DNA from: Bacteroidales bacterium
Lineage (GTDB): Bacteria; Bacteroidota; Bacteroidia; Bacteroidales; VadinHA17
Length of the DNA: 17,149 nt
Direction: 5' to 3'
NCBI GenBank assembly: GCA_016936695.1
Contig: JAFGXK010000159.1
Span: forward strand, 1 to 17,149
Part shown: positions 7,516-14,340 of the stretch, one piece after another
Position numbering within the stretch: position 1 is the stretch's first letter
Layout of the letters: every line of letters starts with the position of its first letter
Position numbers and translations under genes: made by a program
Notes under the pieces: model-generated
What the model was told of the DNA's origin: nothing
Seen by the model: only the letters and a program-made list of their open reading frames with translations
The model's database searches: none

Positions 7516-9093
7516 ATGAGAAAACGTACGGATTTTCTTGTGATAGGATCAGGCATAGCGGGACTTACCTTCGCACTAAAGGCAGCGCGTTTCGGGAAAG
7601 TAGCAATTGTTACAAAATCGATACTCGATGATTCCAACACAAAGTATGCACAGGGCGGTATTGCGGCTGTATTCAGCAAGCCCGACAATTTTGAGAAGCA
7701 TATAAAGGACACTCTGATCGCGGGCGATGGTATATGCAACGAGGAGGTGGTTAGGATGGTTGTGCAGGAGGCTCCGGCAAGGATACAGGATCTGATAGAA
7801 ATAGGTGTTCCGTTCGACAAGAAAAAGGATGGTACCTACGACCTGGCAAAGGAGGGAGGTCATACCGAACACCGGATCCTTCACGCGAAGGACAAGACTG
7901 GCGAGGTGATCGAGAATACACTGATAAGCAGGGTGAAGAATGATCCCAACATTGAGATTTTCGAACATCATTTTGCAATTGAAATACTTACCCAGCACCA
8001 TCTGGGGATAGAGGTAAAAAGGAGTTTTCCTGACATCGAGTGTTATGGCGCTTATGTTGCCGACCTCAATGAGAAGATCGTGTACACCTTTCTCGCAAAA
8101 ATCACTGTCATGGCTACAGGCGGCCTTGGTAATGCCTATCAGACTACCACCAATCCCGAGGTAGCCACGGGTGACGGTGTGGCCATGGTTTACAGGGCCA
8201 AAGGGACAATTGAGAATATGGAGTTCATTCAGTTCCATCCGACCTCACTGTATGATCCTGAAAAGCGGCCGTCGTTTCTGATTACGGAAGCTCTCAGGGG
8301 ATACGGGGCCATTCTCAGGAATATGGCCGGGGAGCAGTTCATGAACAGGTACGACAGCAGGGGTTCACTTGCTCCCAGGGACATAGTTGCCAGGGCAATC
8401 GACAATGAACTTAAGATATGGGGAGAGGATCATGTGTGGCTCGATTGCACCCATCTTGATCCGGCAGGATTGAGGGATCATTTCCCGAATGTTTATGAAC
8501 ATTGCCTGAAAAGAGGGATAGACATAACAAAGGATAAAATACCGGTAGTGCCATGTGTTCATTATTCCTGCGGCGGAATCAAGGTAGACACCGACGGGCA
8601 GAGCAACATTGAACGACTCTATGCCCTTGGGGAGGTTTCATCGACAGGTCTCCACGGAGCAAACCGTCTGGCCTCCAACTCCCTGGTGGAAGCTGTTGTC
8701 TACTCGCACAGGGCTGTGGAACACTCGGTAAAACGGTTAAAAGAGCTTGATTTTGAAGAGAAGTTGCCTGACTGGGACTATAAAGGAACTACACACCTTG
8801 AGGAAATGGTACTTATAACCCAGAGCCTTAAGGAACTCCAGTTGATAATGAGCAACTATGTAGGAATCGTCAGGTCCGACCTTCGACTTGAAAGAGCTAT
8901 GGTGAGGCTTGAGATACTGTACAGGGAGACGGAAAGCCTCTATAAGCGATCGCTGATTTCAAAACAGATATGTGAACTCAGGAATCTGATAAATGTGGGA
9001 TATCTTATAATCAAGATGGCAATGAACAGGAAGGAGAGCATTGGCCTCCATTATTCGATCGATTATCCAAAGAGAACAAGTTCCCCGAAGTAA
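7516..9093 (+). CDS. nadB: L-aspartate oxidase
   Basis: This 525-residue FAD enzyme oxidises L-aspartate to iminoaspartate, the first step of de novo NAD synthesis (NadA then makes quinolinate). Visible features are the dinucleotide-binding GSGIAG (11-16), YAQGGIAAV (44-52), and the active-site residues E113 in EGGH, H241 in QFHPTSL, R288 in APRDI and H349 in CVHYSCGGI. These align with E121, H244, R290 and H351 of the E. coli enzyme. GLHGANRLASNSLVEA (378-393) is the conserved C-terminal FAD contact. The helical C-terminal domain carries RSDLRLERAMVRL and ends in IGLHYSIDYP, which I associate with NadB of this phylum. The enzyme can use oxygen or fumarate as acceptor. nadA and nadC are not in the window. 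The downstream protease gene begins 12 nt after the stop. Confidence 0.96.
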   Translation: MRKRTDFLVIGSGIAGLTFALKAARFGKVAIVTKSILDDSNTKYAQGGIAAVFSKPDNFEKHIKDTLIAGDGICNEEVVRMVVQEAPARIQDLIEIGVPFDKKKDGTYDLAKEGGHTEHRILHAKDKTGEVIENTLISRVKNDPNIEIFEHHFAIEILTQHHLGIEVKRSFPDIECYGAYVADLNEKIVYTFLAKITVMATGGLGNAYQTTTNPEVATGDGVAMVYRAKGTIENMEFIQFHPTSLYDPEKRPSFLITEALRGYGAILRNMAGEQFMNRYDSRGSLAPRDIVARAIDNELKIWGEDHVWLDCTHLDPAGLRDHFPNVYEHCLKRGIDITKDKIPVVPCVHYSCGGIKVDTDGQSNIERLYALGEVSSTGLHGANRLASNSLVEAVVYSHRAVEHSVKRLKELDFEEKLPDWDYKGTTHLEEMVLITQSLKELQLIMSNYVGIVRSDLRLERAMVRLEILYRETESLYKRSLISKQICELRNLINVGYLIIKMAMNRKESIGLHYSIDYPKRTSSPK

Positions 9094-9105
9094 AAAACTG
9101 ATATA

Positions 9106-10086
9106 ATGAACCATCTTGAATCGTCATTCACTGGCAAAAATGCCGTATGGAGGTATATAGTAATGTTTGCGGCCATACTTCTGGCTACAAATACAATAGG
9201 TGCAATACCGCTCCTTCTGGGATATAGTTCAAAGGTTGCCGGCGATCCTGAGCTTATAGGAAAGATTGCCGATGATCCGGGCAATCTCGGGGTTCTCGGG
9301 TTCGAACCAAATATTGGTCTTCTTATGAATCTTTTTCCCTTCATAATAGGGATACTGGCTTTTGTTTTGCTAATCAAGCCTCTGAATCAACGATCCTTTG
9401 GTGCGACTATCAATGGTGCACGCAGTTTCCGTTGGGACAGGTTCCTGAAATCCGGCTTTGTATGGCTTATCCTGTCGGCCCTTTATCTGTTTGTATACAT
9501 GAAAGCCGATCCCTCGAATTTCAGGTTGAACAACGCTTCAGGAACCCTTCTTCCCCTGATATTGATATGTCTGGCCCTGATTCCCTTCCAGGCTGCCTTC
9601 GAGGAGATACTTTTCAGGGGTTATCTGATGCAGGGATTTGCAGTGCTCTTCAGAAACAGGTGGCTTCCGGTGGTGCTGACGTCAGTACTGTTCGGTCTGA
9701 TGCACTCGTTTAACCCTGAGGTTGATGAGTTCGGATTTATGATGATGATGCCTCAGTACATCACTTTCGGGCTCGTCTTTGGGATTGTCACCATCCTCGA
9801 CGACGGTATCGAAGCTGCAATAGGGGCCCATGCTGCCAACAATATATTCCTGTGTATTATGGTTACGCATAAGTCGTCGGCTCTTCAGACTGATGCCATT
9901 TATGAGCAGTTAAACATCCAACCCATGACCGAATTTGCAGGCCTGCTTATTACCGGGATATTATTTGTAATTGTGATGAAGAAGCTGCTGAAATGGGATT
10001 CGTGGTCATTGCTGACGGCACGTGTCGAACCGCCCCGGGAAGATGATCAGAGCCCGTACACCGATGTTCTGTCGTCAGTACGGTAG
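9106..10086 (+). CDS. CPBP-family intramembrane metalloprotease
   Basis: A 326-residue polytopic membrane protein of the CPBP (CAAX protease and bacteriocin-processing, Abi) family. All three catalytic motifs are present: FEEILFRG (165-172, the E-E-x-x-x-R motif), FGLMH (196-200) and HAANN (242-246). Helices flank these motifs, and others lie near 15-38, 71-91, 115-131, 148-163 and 274-291. A loop at about 42-68 separates the first two helices. Characterised relatives include the eukaryotic CAAX protease Rce1 and bacterial proteins linked to bacteriocin immunity or self-protection, but most bacterial members have no known substrate. It is 12 nt after nadB and probably co-transcribed, with no obvious functional link. 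The hydrophilic C-terminal tail, ending about 14 residues into the dus gene's antisense region, overlaps that gene by 40 bp. Confidence 0.88.
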   Translation: MNHLESSFTGKNAVWRYIVMFAAILLATNTIGAIPLLLGYSSKVAGDPELIGKIADDPGNLGVLGFEPNIGLLMNLFPFIIGILAFVLLIKPLNQRSFGATINGARSFRWDRFLKSGFVWLILSALYLFVYMKADPSNFRLNNASGTLLPLILICLALIPFQAAFEEILFRGYLMQGFAVLFRNRWLPVVLTSVLFGLMHSFNPEVDEFGFMMMMPQYITFGLVFGIVTILDDGIEAAIGAHAANNIFLCIMVTHKSSALQTDAIYEQLNIQPMTEFAGLLITGILFVIVMKKLLKWDSWSLLTARVEPPREDDQSPYTDVLSSVR

Positions 10087-11060
10087 CTGCCCCATTTTTC
10101 GCTGATTTCGTTTATTATTTCCCTTATCTGCTCAGGTTCGGGAGTGGTCAGAAGTTTCAGCCTTGTTTCTTTAAAATGAGGAAGACCCTTGAAATAGTTT
10201 GAGAGATGTCTTCTCATCTCAAAGATTGCTTTTTTGCCTTCCTTGAACTCGATCGATTTATCGAGATGAAGCAGTGCAAGCTTTGCTTTTTCTGAAACCG
10301 TCGGTTCGGGGAGGAGCTCTCCGGTATCGAGGTAATGCCTTATGTCTCTGAAGATCCATGGTCTGCCCACCGTTGCCCTTCCGATCATAATACCGTCGAC
10401 TCCGTACCTGCTGAACATTTCCCTGGCTTTTTCCGGACTGTCTATGTCTCCGTTACCGATTACCGGAATTTTCATTCTTGGGTTGTTTTTTACTTCGCCG
10501 ATAAGTGTCCAGTCGGCCGTTCCTTTGTAAAGCTGGGCCCTTGTCCTTCCGTGGATTGTTAAAGCGGCTATGCCTGTATCCTGGAGTTGTTCGGCTACCT
10601 CCACAATGTTTTTGCTCTCCTCATCCCATCCGATGCGGGTCTTGACTGTTACCGGTAGTTTGACAGCCTTTACAATTGCCTCGGTCATTGATATCATCAG
10701 GGGAATATTGCGAAGCATTCCGGCTCCGGCGCCCCTGTTGGCTATTTTCTTAACCGGACATCCGAAATTTATGTCAATCAGTTCCGGCCGGGCATTTTCC
10801 GCGATCAGGGCGGCTTCGACCATGGCATCGGTCAGATGACCGTAAAGCTGAATGCCTATAGGTCGCTCGAAATCATTAATATCAAGTTTCTTCACGCTCT
10901 TCTGACCATCCCTTATCAGACCGTCGGATGATATGAATTCGGTGTACATGAAATCCGCACCGTTCAGCTTGCATAAAAAGCGGAATGACGGATCAGTGAT
11001 ATCCTCCATCGGAGCAAGGAACAGAGGATATTTGCCGAGCTGTATATTTCCTATGGTCAA
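10047..11060 (-). CDS. dusB: tRNA-dihydrouridine synthase, DusB-like
   Basis: This 337-residue flavoenzyme reduces specific uridines in the tRNA D-loop to dihydrouridine using FMN and NADPH. The N-terminal TIM barrel opens with LFLAPMEDITDPSFR (13-27). The catalytic Cys is C101 in INFGCPVKK. FMN contacts are visible as KTRIG (140-144), IHGRTR (169-174), IGNGDI (201-206) and GIMIGRATVGRPWIF (223-237). The C-terminal part (about 245-325) is the usual helical tRNA-binding domain. The subgroup is inferred from overall length and the CPVKK motif; the symbol follows the common bacterial naming. The gene is 11 nt downstream of an unknown gene and likely shares its promoter. Its last 13 codons or so overlap the 3' end of the convergent protease gene. 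Confidence 0.93.
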   Translation of the reverse strand: MTIGNIQLGKYPLFLAPMEDITDPSFRFLCKLNGADFMYTEFISSDGLIRDGQKSVKKLDINDFERPIGIQLYGHLTDAMVEAALIAENARPELIDINFGCPVKKIANRGAGAGMLRNIPLMISMTEAIVKAVKLPVTVKTRIGWDEESKNIVEVAEQLQDTGIAALTIHGRTRAQLYKGTADWTLIGEVKNNPRMKIPVIGNGDIDSPEKAREMFSRYGVDGIMIGRATVGRPWIFRDIRHYLDTGELLPEPTVSEKAKLALLHLDKSIEFKEGKKAIFEMRRHLSNYFKGLPHFKETRLKLLTTPEPEQIREIINEISEKWGSYRTDDRTSVYGL

Positions 11061-11071
11061 GAAGGTATTTG

Positions 11072-11806
11072 TTAAGGCCAGATTGTGCTTTGTGCCTCCG
11101 CAGGTGATCCGGTTTTGTTCAGCTCACTCTTTCTGTAGAAATAGACTATGCCGTAATTCTCGCTGGCCGGCATTCTTTTATCTTCAGGCAGGGTGCTGTG
11201 GGTATTTTCGATCTCATTCCAGATCTGTTGGATCAGTTCGTCGGCTTCTTTTCTTAATTCGTAGTTCTTTTCCGAATAATCAAGGGTCCTTTTGGCAAGC
11301 GTTTTCTGGAAATTCCAGGATTCAAGAAAATTCTGGTATCTTACTTTTACCACTGCAATGGTTGGATTGGTTATTGGGGAGCCGCCTTTTCTTATCCGGA
11401 ATTCTTCCCCCTCTATTATCCTTTTCCCCCAGCTTATAAGTTCATTTTCGGTATTAAGCGAAGGAACCGTTGATTCGTTTGTTGCCAGTCCGTAAAAAGC
11501 CCTGGTCTCGGCCGGAAGATCGCCCCTGAAGATGGCCATGTTCATAACCCTTATGAAATGCGTCAGGTAAAGCCTTGCTTTCCTGATTATCTCGGCGTAT
11601 TCCTTGCTTTTGTTGTTCTGCGAAGCATACGACTGGCGCTGTAGCATGATCATGTTCTCAAACTGAGGAAGAAATCTCTGGAGCTTAACGATCATTTTGG
11701 GAGAGAAGGCCATCTGGTTAGGCGGAACCTCTCGTCCTTTCTCGAGTGCGATTCTCATCGCCCTGATACGTGCGGCATCAGTATTGGGTAATCTTCTGTA
11801 AGGCAT
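11072..11806 (-). CDS. Conserved-looking protein of unknown function, alpha-helical, in operon with dusB
   Basis: I do not recognise a characterised family. The 244-residue product starts MPYRRLPNTDAARIRAMR, a basic N-terminus of a kind I recall from uncharacterised Bacteroidetes proteins. It has no signal peptide and no membrane helix, so it is probably cytoplasmic. It is rich in Arg, Lys, Gln and Glu and appears mostly helical. Two amphipathic stretches (about 40-95 and 150-200) might form a four-helix-bundle-like structure, with a loop rich in Thr, Pro and Asn between them (about 108-140). NPTIAVVKVRYQNFLESW (about 147-164) is the most distinctive central segment. No catalytic motif is evident. 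The gene is 11 nt upstream of dusB on the same strand and lies behind a candidate promoter. Being coding is well supported by length and spacing; any role in RNA biology would be a guess. Confidence 0.8.
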   Translation of the reverse strand: MPYRRLPNTDAARIRAMRIALEKGREVPPNQMAFSPKMIVKLQRFLPQFENMIMLQRQSYASQNNKSKEYAEIIRKARLYLTHFIRVMNMAIFRGDLPAETRAFYGLATNESTVPSLNTENELISWGKRIIEGEEFRIRKGGSPITNPTIAVVKVRYQNFLESWNFQKTLAKRTLDYSEKNYELRKEADELIQQIWNEIENTHSTLPEDKRMPASENYGIVYFYRKSELNKTGSPAEAQSTIWP

Positions 11807-11845
11807 AAGATCAGGTTGGTGTTAGCAAAGTGTTGATAACATTAA

Positions 11846-11888
11846 TGCGAATATAATAACGTTTTGTTAATATCCAATAGTATTCGCA
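11846..11888. repeat. 8-bp inverted repeat bracketing a candidate promoter
   Basis: TGCGAATA (11846-11853) and TATTCGCA (11881-11888) are perfect reverse complements separated by 27 nt. The left arm overlaps the -7 box of the candidate promoter of the unknown gene, and the right arm lies just beyond its TTG box. Centre-to-centre distance is 35 bp, a little over three helical turns, which could suit a pair of protein-binding sites. The region is AT-rich, so a chance match is possible; it is reported as a structure, not a proven operator. Confidence 0.4.
11848..11877 (-). promoter_or_regulatory. Candidate promoter for the unknown gene and dusB
   Basis: On the minus strand TTG (11877-11875) is followed after 19 nt by TATATTCG (11855-11848), one base off TAnnTTTG. 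The start codon at 11806 would be about 35 nt downstream of transcription initiation. The divergent intergenic region 11807-12045 is very AT-rich. On the plus strand, toward the aminopeptidase gene, I found no acceptable match. Confidence 0.4.
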
Positions 11889-12045
11889 GAGTAAAATATT
11901 TAATATTAAAGTGTTCTGATTACAGAATTTATGATCAACCTGTTAATAAATAATTATGACCTGATTTTAAGTGACTGAAAAATGGGATTGTATCGCTGAG
12001 GATATTAACTTAGCTGAATCGTTGAATCAGTAAAAAAAATCGGAT

Positions 12046-13431
12046 ATGTTCAAAAAGGAAGTTTATATCAGCCGCAGGGCCAGGCTGCATGAAATTATAA
12101 AATCAGGGCTTGCCCTTTTCGTAGGGAATGTTGATTCCCCGATGAATTATCCTGCCAACCAGTATCATTTCAGGCAGGACAGTGATTTTCTCTATTATTT
12201 CGGACTTGATCTGCCCGGATTTGCCGGCCTGATGGATTTTGATACTGGGAAGGACTGGATATTCGGCAAGGATGTCGACATAGACGATATCATCTGGATG
12301 GGTCCGCAGCCTACTGTTAAGGAGCTTGCACTTGGATGCGGAGTGGTCAGCACGGCTCCTTTTACGAAGCTTGAAAGCGTAATTGGCGATGCCCTTTCAA
12401 AAAAGAGAAAAGTTCATTTTCTGCCTCCTTACAGGGGCGAGAATAAAATGACGCTTGGAGCCCTTCTCAGGGAGAATCCATGCCAGATGAAAACACTGGC
12501 ATCAGTCGATCTGATCAAGGCCATCATATCCATGCGATCAATAAAGGAACAGGTTGAGATTGCCGAGATTGAAAAAGCAGTGGCTGTAGCTTATGAGATG
12601 CATACCACTGCAATGAAGATGTGCAAGCCCGGGGTAAAGGAGCAGGAGATATTTGGGGCCATAGAGGGGATTGCGCTTGCACATGGCGGCGGTACTTCCT
12701 TCCCGATAATTCTGAGCGTCAACGGACAGACACTTCACAACCATAATCACGACAACATCCTGAAGAAAGGCCGGATGATGGTGACTGATGCCGGTGCTGA
12801 ATCGAACATGCACTACAGTTCTGATATAACCCGAACCACACCTGTCGGCGGTAAATTCAACAGGAAGCAGAAAGAAATATATGAGATAGTGCTGAAGGCA
12901 AACACAGAGTCGATAAAGACCGCGAAGCCGGGCATCTCAAACCGTGACCTTCATCTGAATGCATGCAGTATAATTGCATCTTCCCTGAAGGAACTCGGTC
13001 TGATGAAAGGAGACACGGCAGAAGCAGTTGAAAAGGGAGCCCATGCCCTGTTTATGCCTCACGGACTGGGCCACATGATGGGACTCGACGTTCACGATAT
13101 GGAAGGACTTGGAGAGAATTATGTGGGCTACAGCGATGAAGTTAAGAGAAGTGAACAGTTTGGGCTTACCTTCCTGAGGTTTGCTCTTCCATATAAGCCG
13201 GGTCATGTTTTCACGGTGGAACCCGGCATTTACTTCATACCTGAGTTAATCAGCAAATGGGAATCGGAGGGTAAGTTCAGGGAATTCATCAACTACAAAA
13301 AGCTGGCCGATTGGATGGAAATCGGTGGTATCAGGATCGAGGATGACGTTCTTATCACTGAAAAAGGGCATAAGCTTCTGGGCAAACCAATTCCAAAAAC
13401 GGTTGCCGATATTGAGGCATTATGCTCATAG
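12046..13431 (+). CDS. pepP: Xaa-Pro aminopeptidase (aminopeptidase P, M24 family)
   Basis: A 461-residue metallopeptidase that removes an N-terminal residue preceding proline; probably cytoplasmic, as no signal peptide is seen. The N-terminal domain (about 1-160) contains NYPANQYHFRQDSDFLYYFG (34-53), typical of the AMP_N domain. The C-terminal pita-bread domain shows all five dinuclear-metal ligands: D248 in VTDAG, D260 in SSDITRT, H343 in HGLGHMMGLDVHD, E392 in FTVEPGIYF and E432 in IRIEDDVLIT. HNHNHD (231-236) lies near the substrate-binding side. Length and motifs match the bacterial PepP group with an intact N-terminal domain. The ATG at 12046 follows an A-rich tract with no Shine-Dalgarno sequence. 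It appears to be a single-gene unit, convergent with sdhB with only 37 nt between stops. Confidence 0.93.
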   Translation: MFKKEVYISRRARLHEIIKSGLALFVGNVDSPMNYPANQYHFRQDSDFLYYFGLDLPGFAGLMDFDTGKDWIFGKDVDIDDIIWMGPQPTVKELALGCGVVSTAPFTKLESVIGDALSKKRKVHFLPPYRGENKMTLGALLRENPCQMKTLASVDLIKAIISMRSIKEQVEIAEIEKAVAVAYEMHTTAMKMCKPGVKEQEIFGAIEGIALAHGGGTSFPIILSVNGQTLHNHNHDNILKKGRMMVTDAGAESNMHYSSDITRTTPVGGKFNRKQKEIYEIVLKANTESIKTAKPGISNRDLHLNACSIIASSLKELGLMKGDTAEAVEKGAHALFMPHGLGHMMGLDVHDMEGLGENYVGYSDEVKRSEQFGLTFLRFALPYKPGHVFTVEPGIYFIPELISKWESEGKFREFINYKKLADWMEIGGIRIEDDVLITEKGHKLLGKPIPKTVADIEALCS

Positions 13432-13468
13432 GAGCATTTAATCCTGTCCGCGGAGCGCGTTGAAAAGG

Positions 13469-14203
13469 TCAGAATGCCTTGTAGTATTCCCTGTTGAGGC
13501 GTGCAATATTGGTAAGTTTAATCTGTTTCGGGCATTCAGCTTCGCAGGCTCCGGTATTTGAGCAGTTGCCGAATCCGAGTTCATCCATTTTCTCAACCAT
13601 GGCCCTCGCCCTGTCCTTCGCCTCCACCCGGCCCTGGGGAAGCAGCGCGTATTGTGAGATCTTTGCGGATACGAACAACCTGGCCGAGGCATTTTTACAG
13701 GCGGCCACACAGGCTCCGCATCCTATGCATATGGCCGAATCGAAGGCGGCCTCTGCGTATTTTTTCTGTACAAGTATTGAATTTGCTTCCGGGGCGGCGC
13801 CGGTATTAACCGAAATAAACCCGCCGGCTATCTGAATCTTATCCATTGCACTCCTGTCGACAATAAGATCTTTTATTACAGGGAAGGGTTTAGCTCTCCA
13901 TGGTTCAATCGTTATAGTGTCGCCGTCACTAAAGTGCCTCATAGAGAGCAGGCATGTGGTCACAGCAGGTACCGGACCGTGGGGATGGCCGTTTATATAC
14001 ATTCCGCACGAACCGCAGATACCCTCCCTGCAGTCGTGTTCAAAGGCGACAGGTTCATCACCTGTTTCCACAAGCTTCTTATTCAGTGCATCGAGCATCT
14101 CCAGGAATGACATCTCAGGGGAAACGTTTTCCATTTTGTAAGTCACAAATTTCCCTTTCGTTTTTGCATTCTTCTGCCGCCATATCTTAAGTGTCAGCTT
14201 CAT
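13469..14203 (-). CDS. sdhB: Succinate dehydrogenase/fumarate reductase iron-sulfur subunit
   Basis: This 244-residue electron-transfer subunit carries three clusters between FAD (SdhA) and the membrane quinone site (SdhC). The N-terminal ferredoxin domain binds [2Fe-2S] through C58, C63 and C66 (CREGICGSCG) and C84 (TTCLL). In the C-terminal domain C159, C162 and C165 (CIGCGAC), with C224 (ECPKQ), fit the [4Fe-4S] cluster. C169, C214 and C220 fit the [3Fe-4S] cluster. The spacing matches E. coli SdhB. Length and sequence resemble the Bacteroidetes/Bacillus-type complexes. It is the last gene of sdhC-A-B, but a repeat-filled 134-nt gap separates it from sdhA. Whether the complex works mainly as succinate dehydrogenase or as fumarate reductase cannot be told from sequence; frdB is an equally valid name. 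Confidence 0.96.
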   Translation of the reverse strand: MKLTLKIWRQKNAKTKGKFVTYKMENVSPEMSFLEMLDALNKKLVETGDEPVAFEHDCREGICGSCGMYINGHPHGPVPAVTTCLLSMRHFSDGDTITIEPWRAKPFPVIKDLIVDRSAMDKIQIAGGFISVNTGAAPEANSILVQKKYAEAAFDSAICIGCGACVAACKNASARLFVSAKISQYALLPQGRVEAKDRARAMVEKMDELGFGNCSNTGACEAECPKQIKLTNIARLNREYYKAF

Positions 14204-14230
14204 AGTATTTGATGATTAGAATTTTATGAT

Positions 14231-14270
14231 GTCTTGCGGTCGTGCAGTCTTGCAGTCTTGCAGTCGCCTA
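14231..14270. repeat. Tandem array, 8-bp period (GTCTTGCA type), in the sdhA-sdhB gap
   Basis: Five consecutive 8-mers read on the plus strand GTCTTGCG, GTCGTGCA, GTCTTGCA, GTCTTGCA and the divergent GTCGCCTA. The consensus on the sdh coding strand is TGCAAGAC. The array is non-coding and starts 27 nt upstream of the sdhB start codon. A 6-nt spacer separates it from the second 8-bp array. Confidence 0.85.
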
Positions 14271-14276
14271 ATGTCA

Positions 14277-14340
14277 TGCCTTTGCGCCTTTATGCCTTTA
14301 CGCCTTTACGCCTTTACGCCTCTACGCCTCTACGCCTTTA
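14277..14340. repeat. Tandem array, 8-bp period (CGCCTTTA type), adjoining the sdhA stop
   Basis: Eight contiguous 8-mers fill 64 bp. On the plus strand four copies read CGCCTTTA exactly; the rest are CGCCTCTA (two), TGCCTTTA and TGCCTTTG. On the sdh coding strand the unit is TAAAGGCG, and its first TAA (14340-14338) is the sdhA stop codon. The period is not a multiple of three, so this is not a coding repeat. Together with the neighbouring array it fills about 100 of the 134 nt between sdhA and sdhB. Confidence 0.9.

Noticed and set aside
9106..10086. CPBP protease as part of a bacteriocin or phage-defence system
   Set aside because: There is no bacteriocin precursor, ABC exporter or defence gene nearby; the neighbours are housekeeping genes, and most members of this family have no such role.
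11899..11910. Perfect 12-bp palindrome TTTAATATTAAA as an operator
   Set aside because: It is made only of A and T in a very AT-rich region, where such palindromes arise easily, and it does not align with a promoter box.
13449..13459. CGCG-GAG-CGCG hairpin between the pepP and sdhB stops as a bidirectional terminator
   Set aside because: The stem is only 4 bp with a 3-nt loop and no T-run follows on either strand.
14224..14277. A 17-codon ATG-initiated open frame on the minus strand between sdhA and sdhB
   Set aside because: It lies within the 8-bp repeat array, whose period would shift frame with each unit gained or lost, and its composition just reflects the repeat. No ribosome-binding signal is seen.
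14231..14340. Possible CRISPR array from the regular repeats
   Set aside because: Units are 8 bp and contiguous with no unique spacers, and there are no cas genes in the window.
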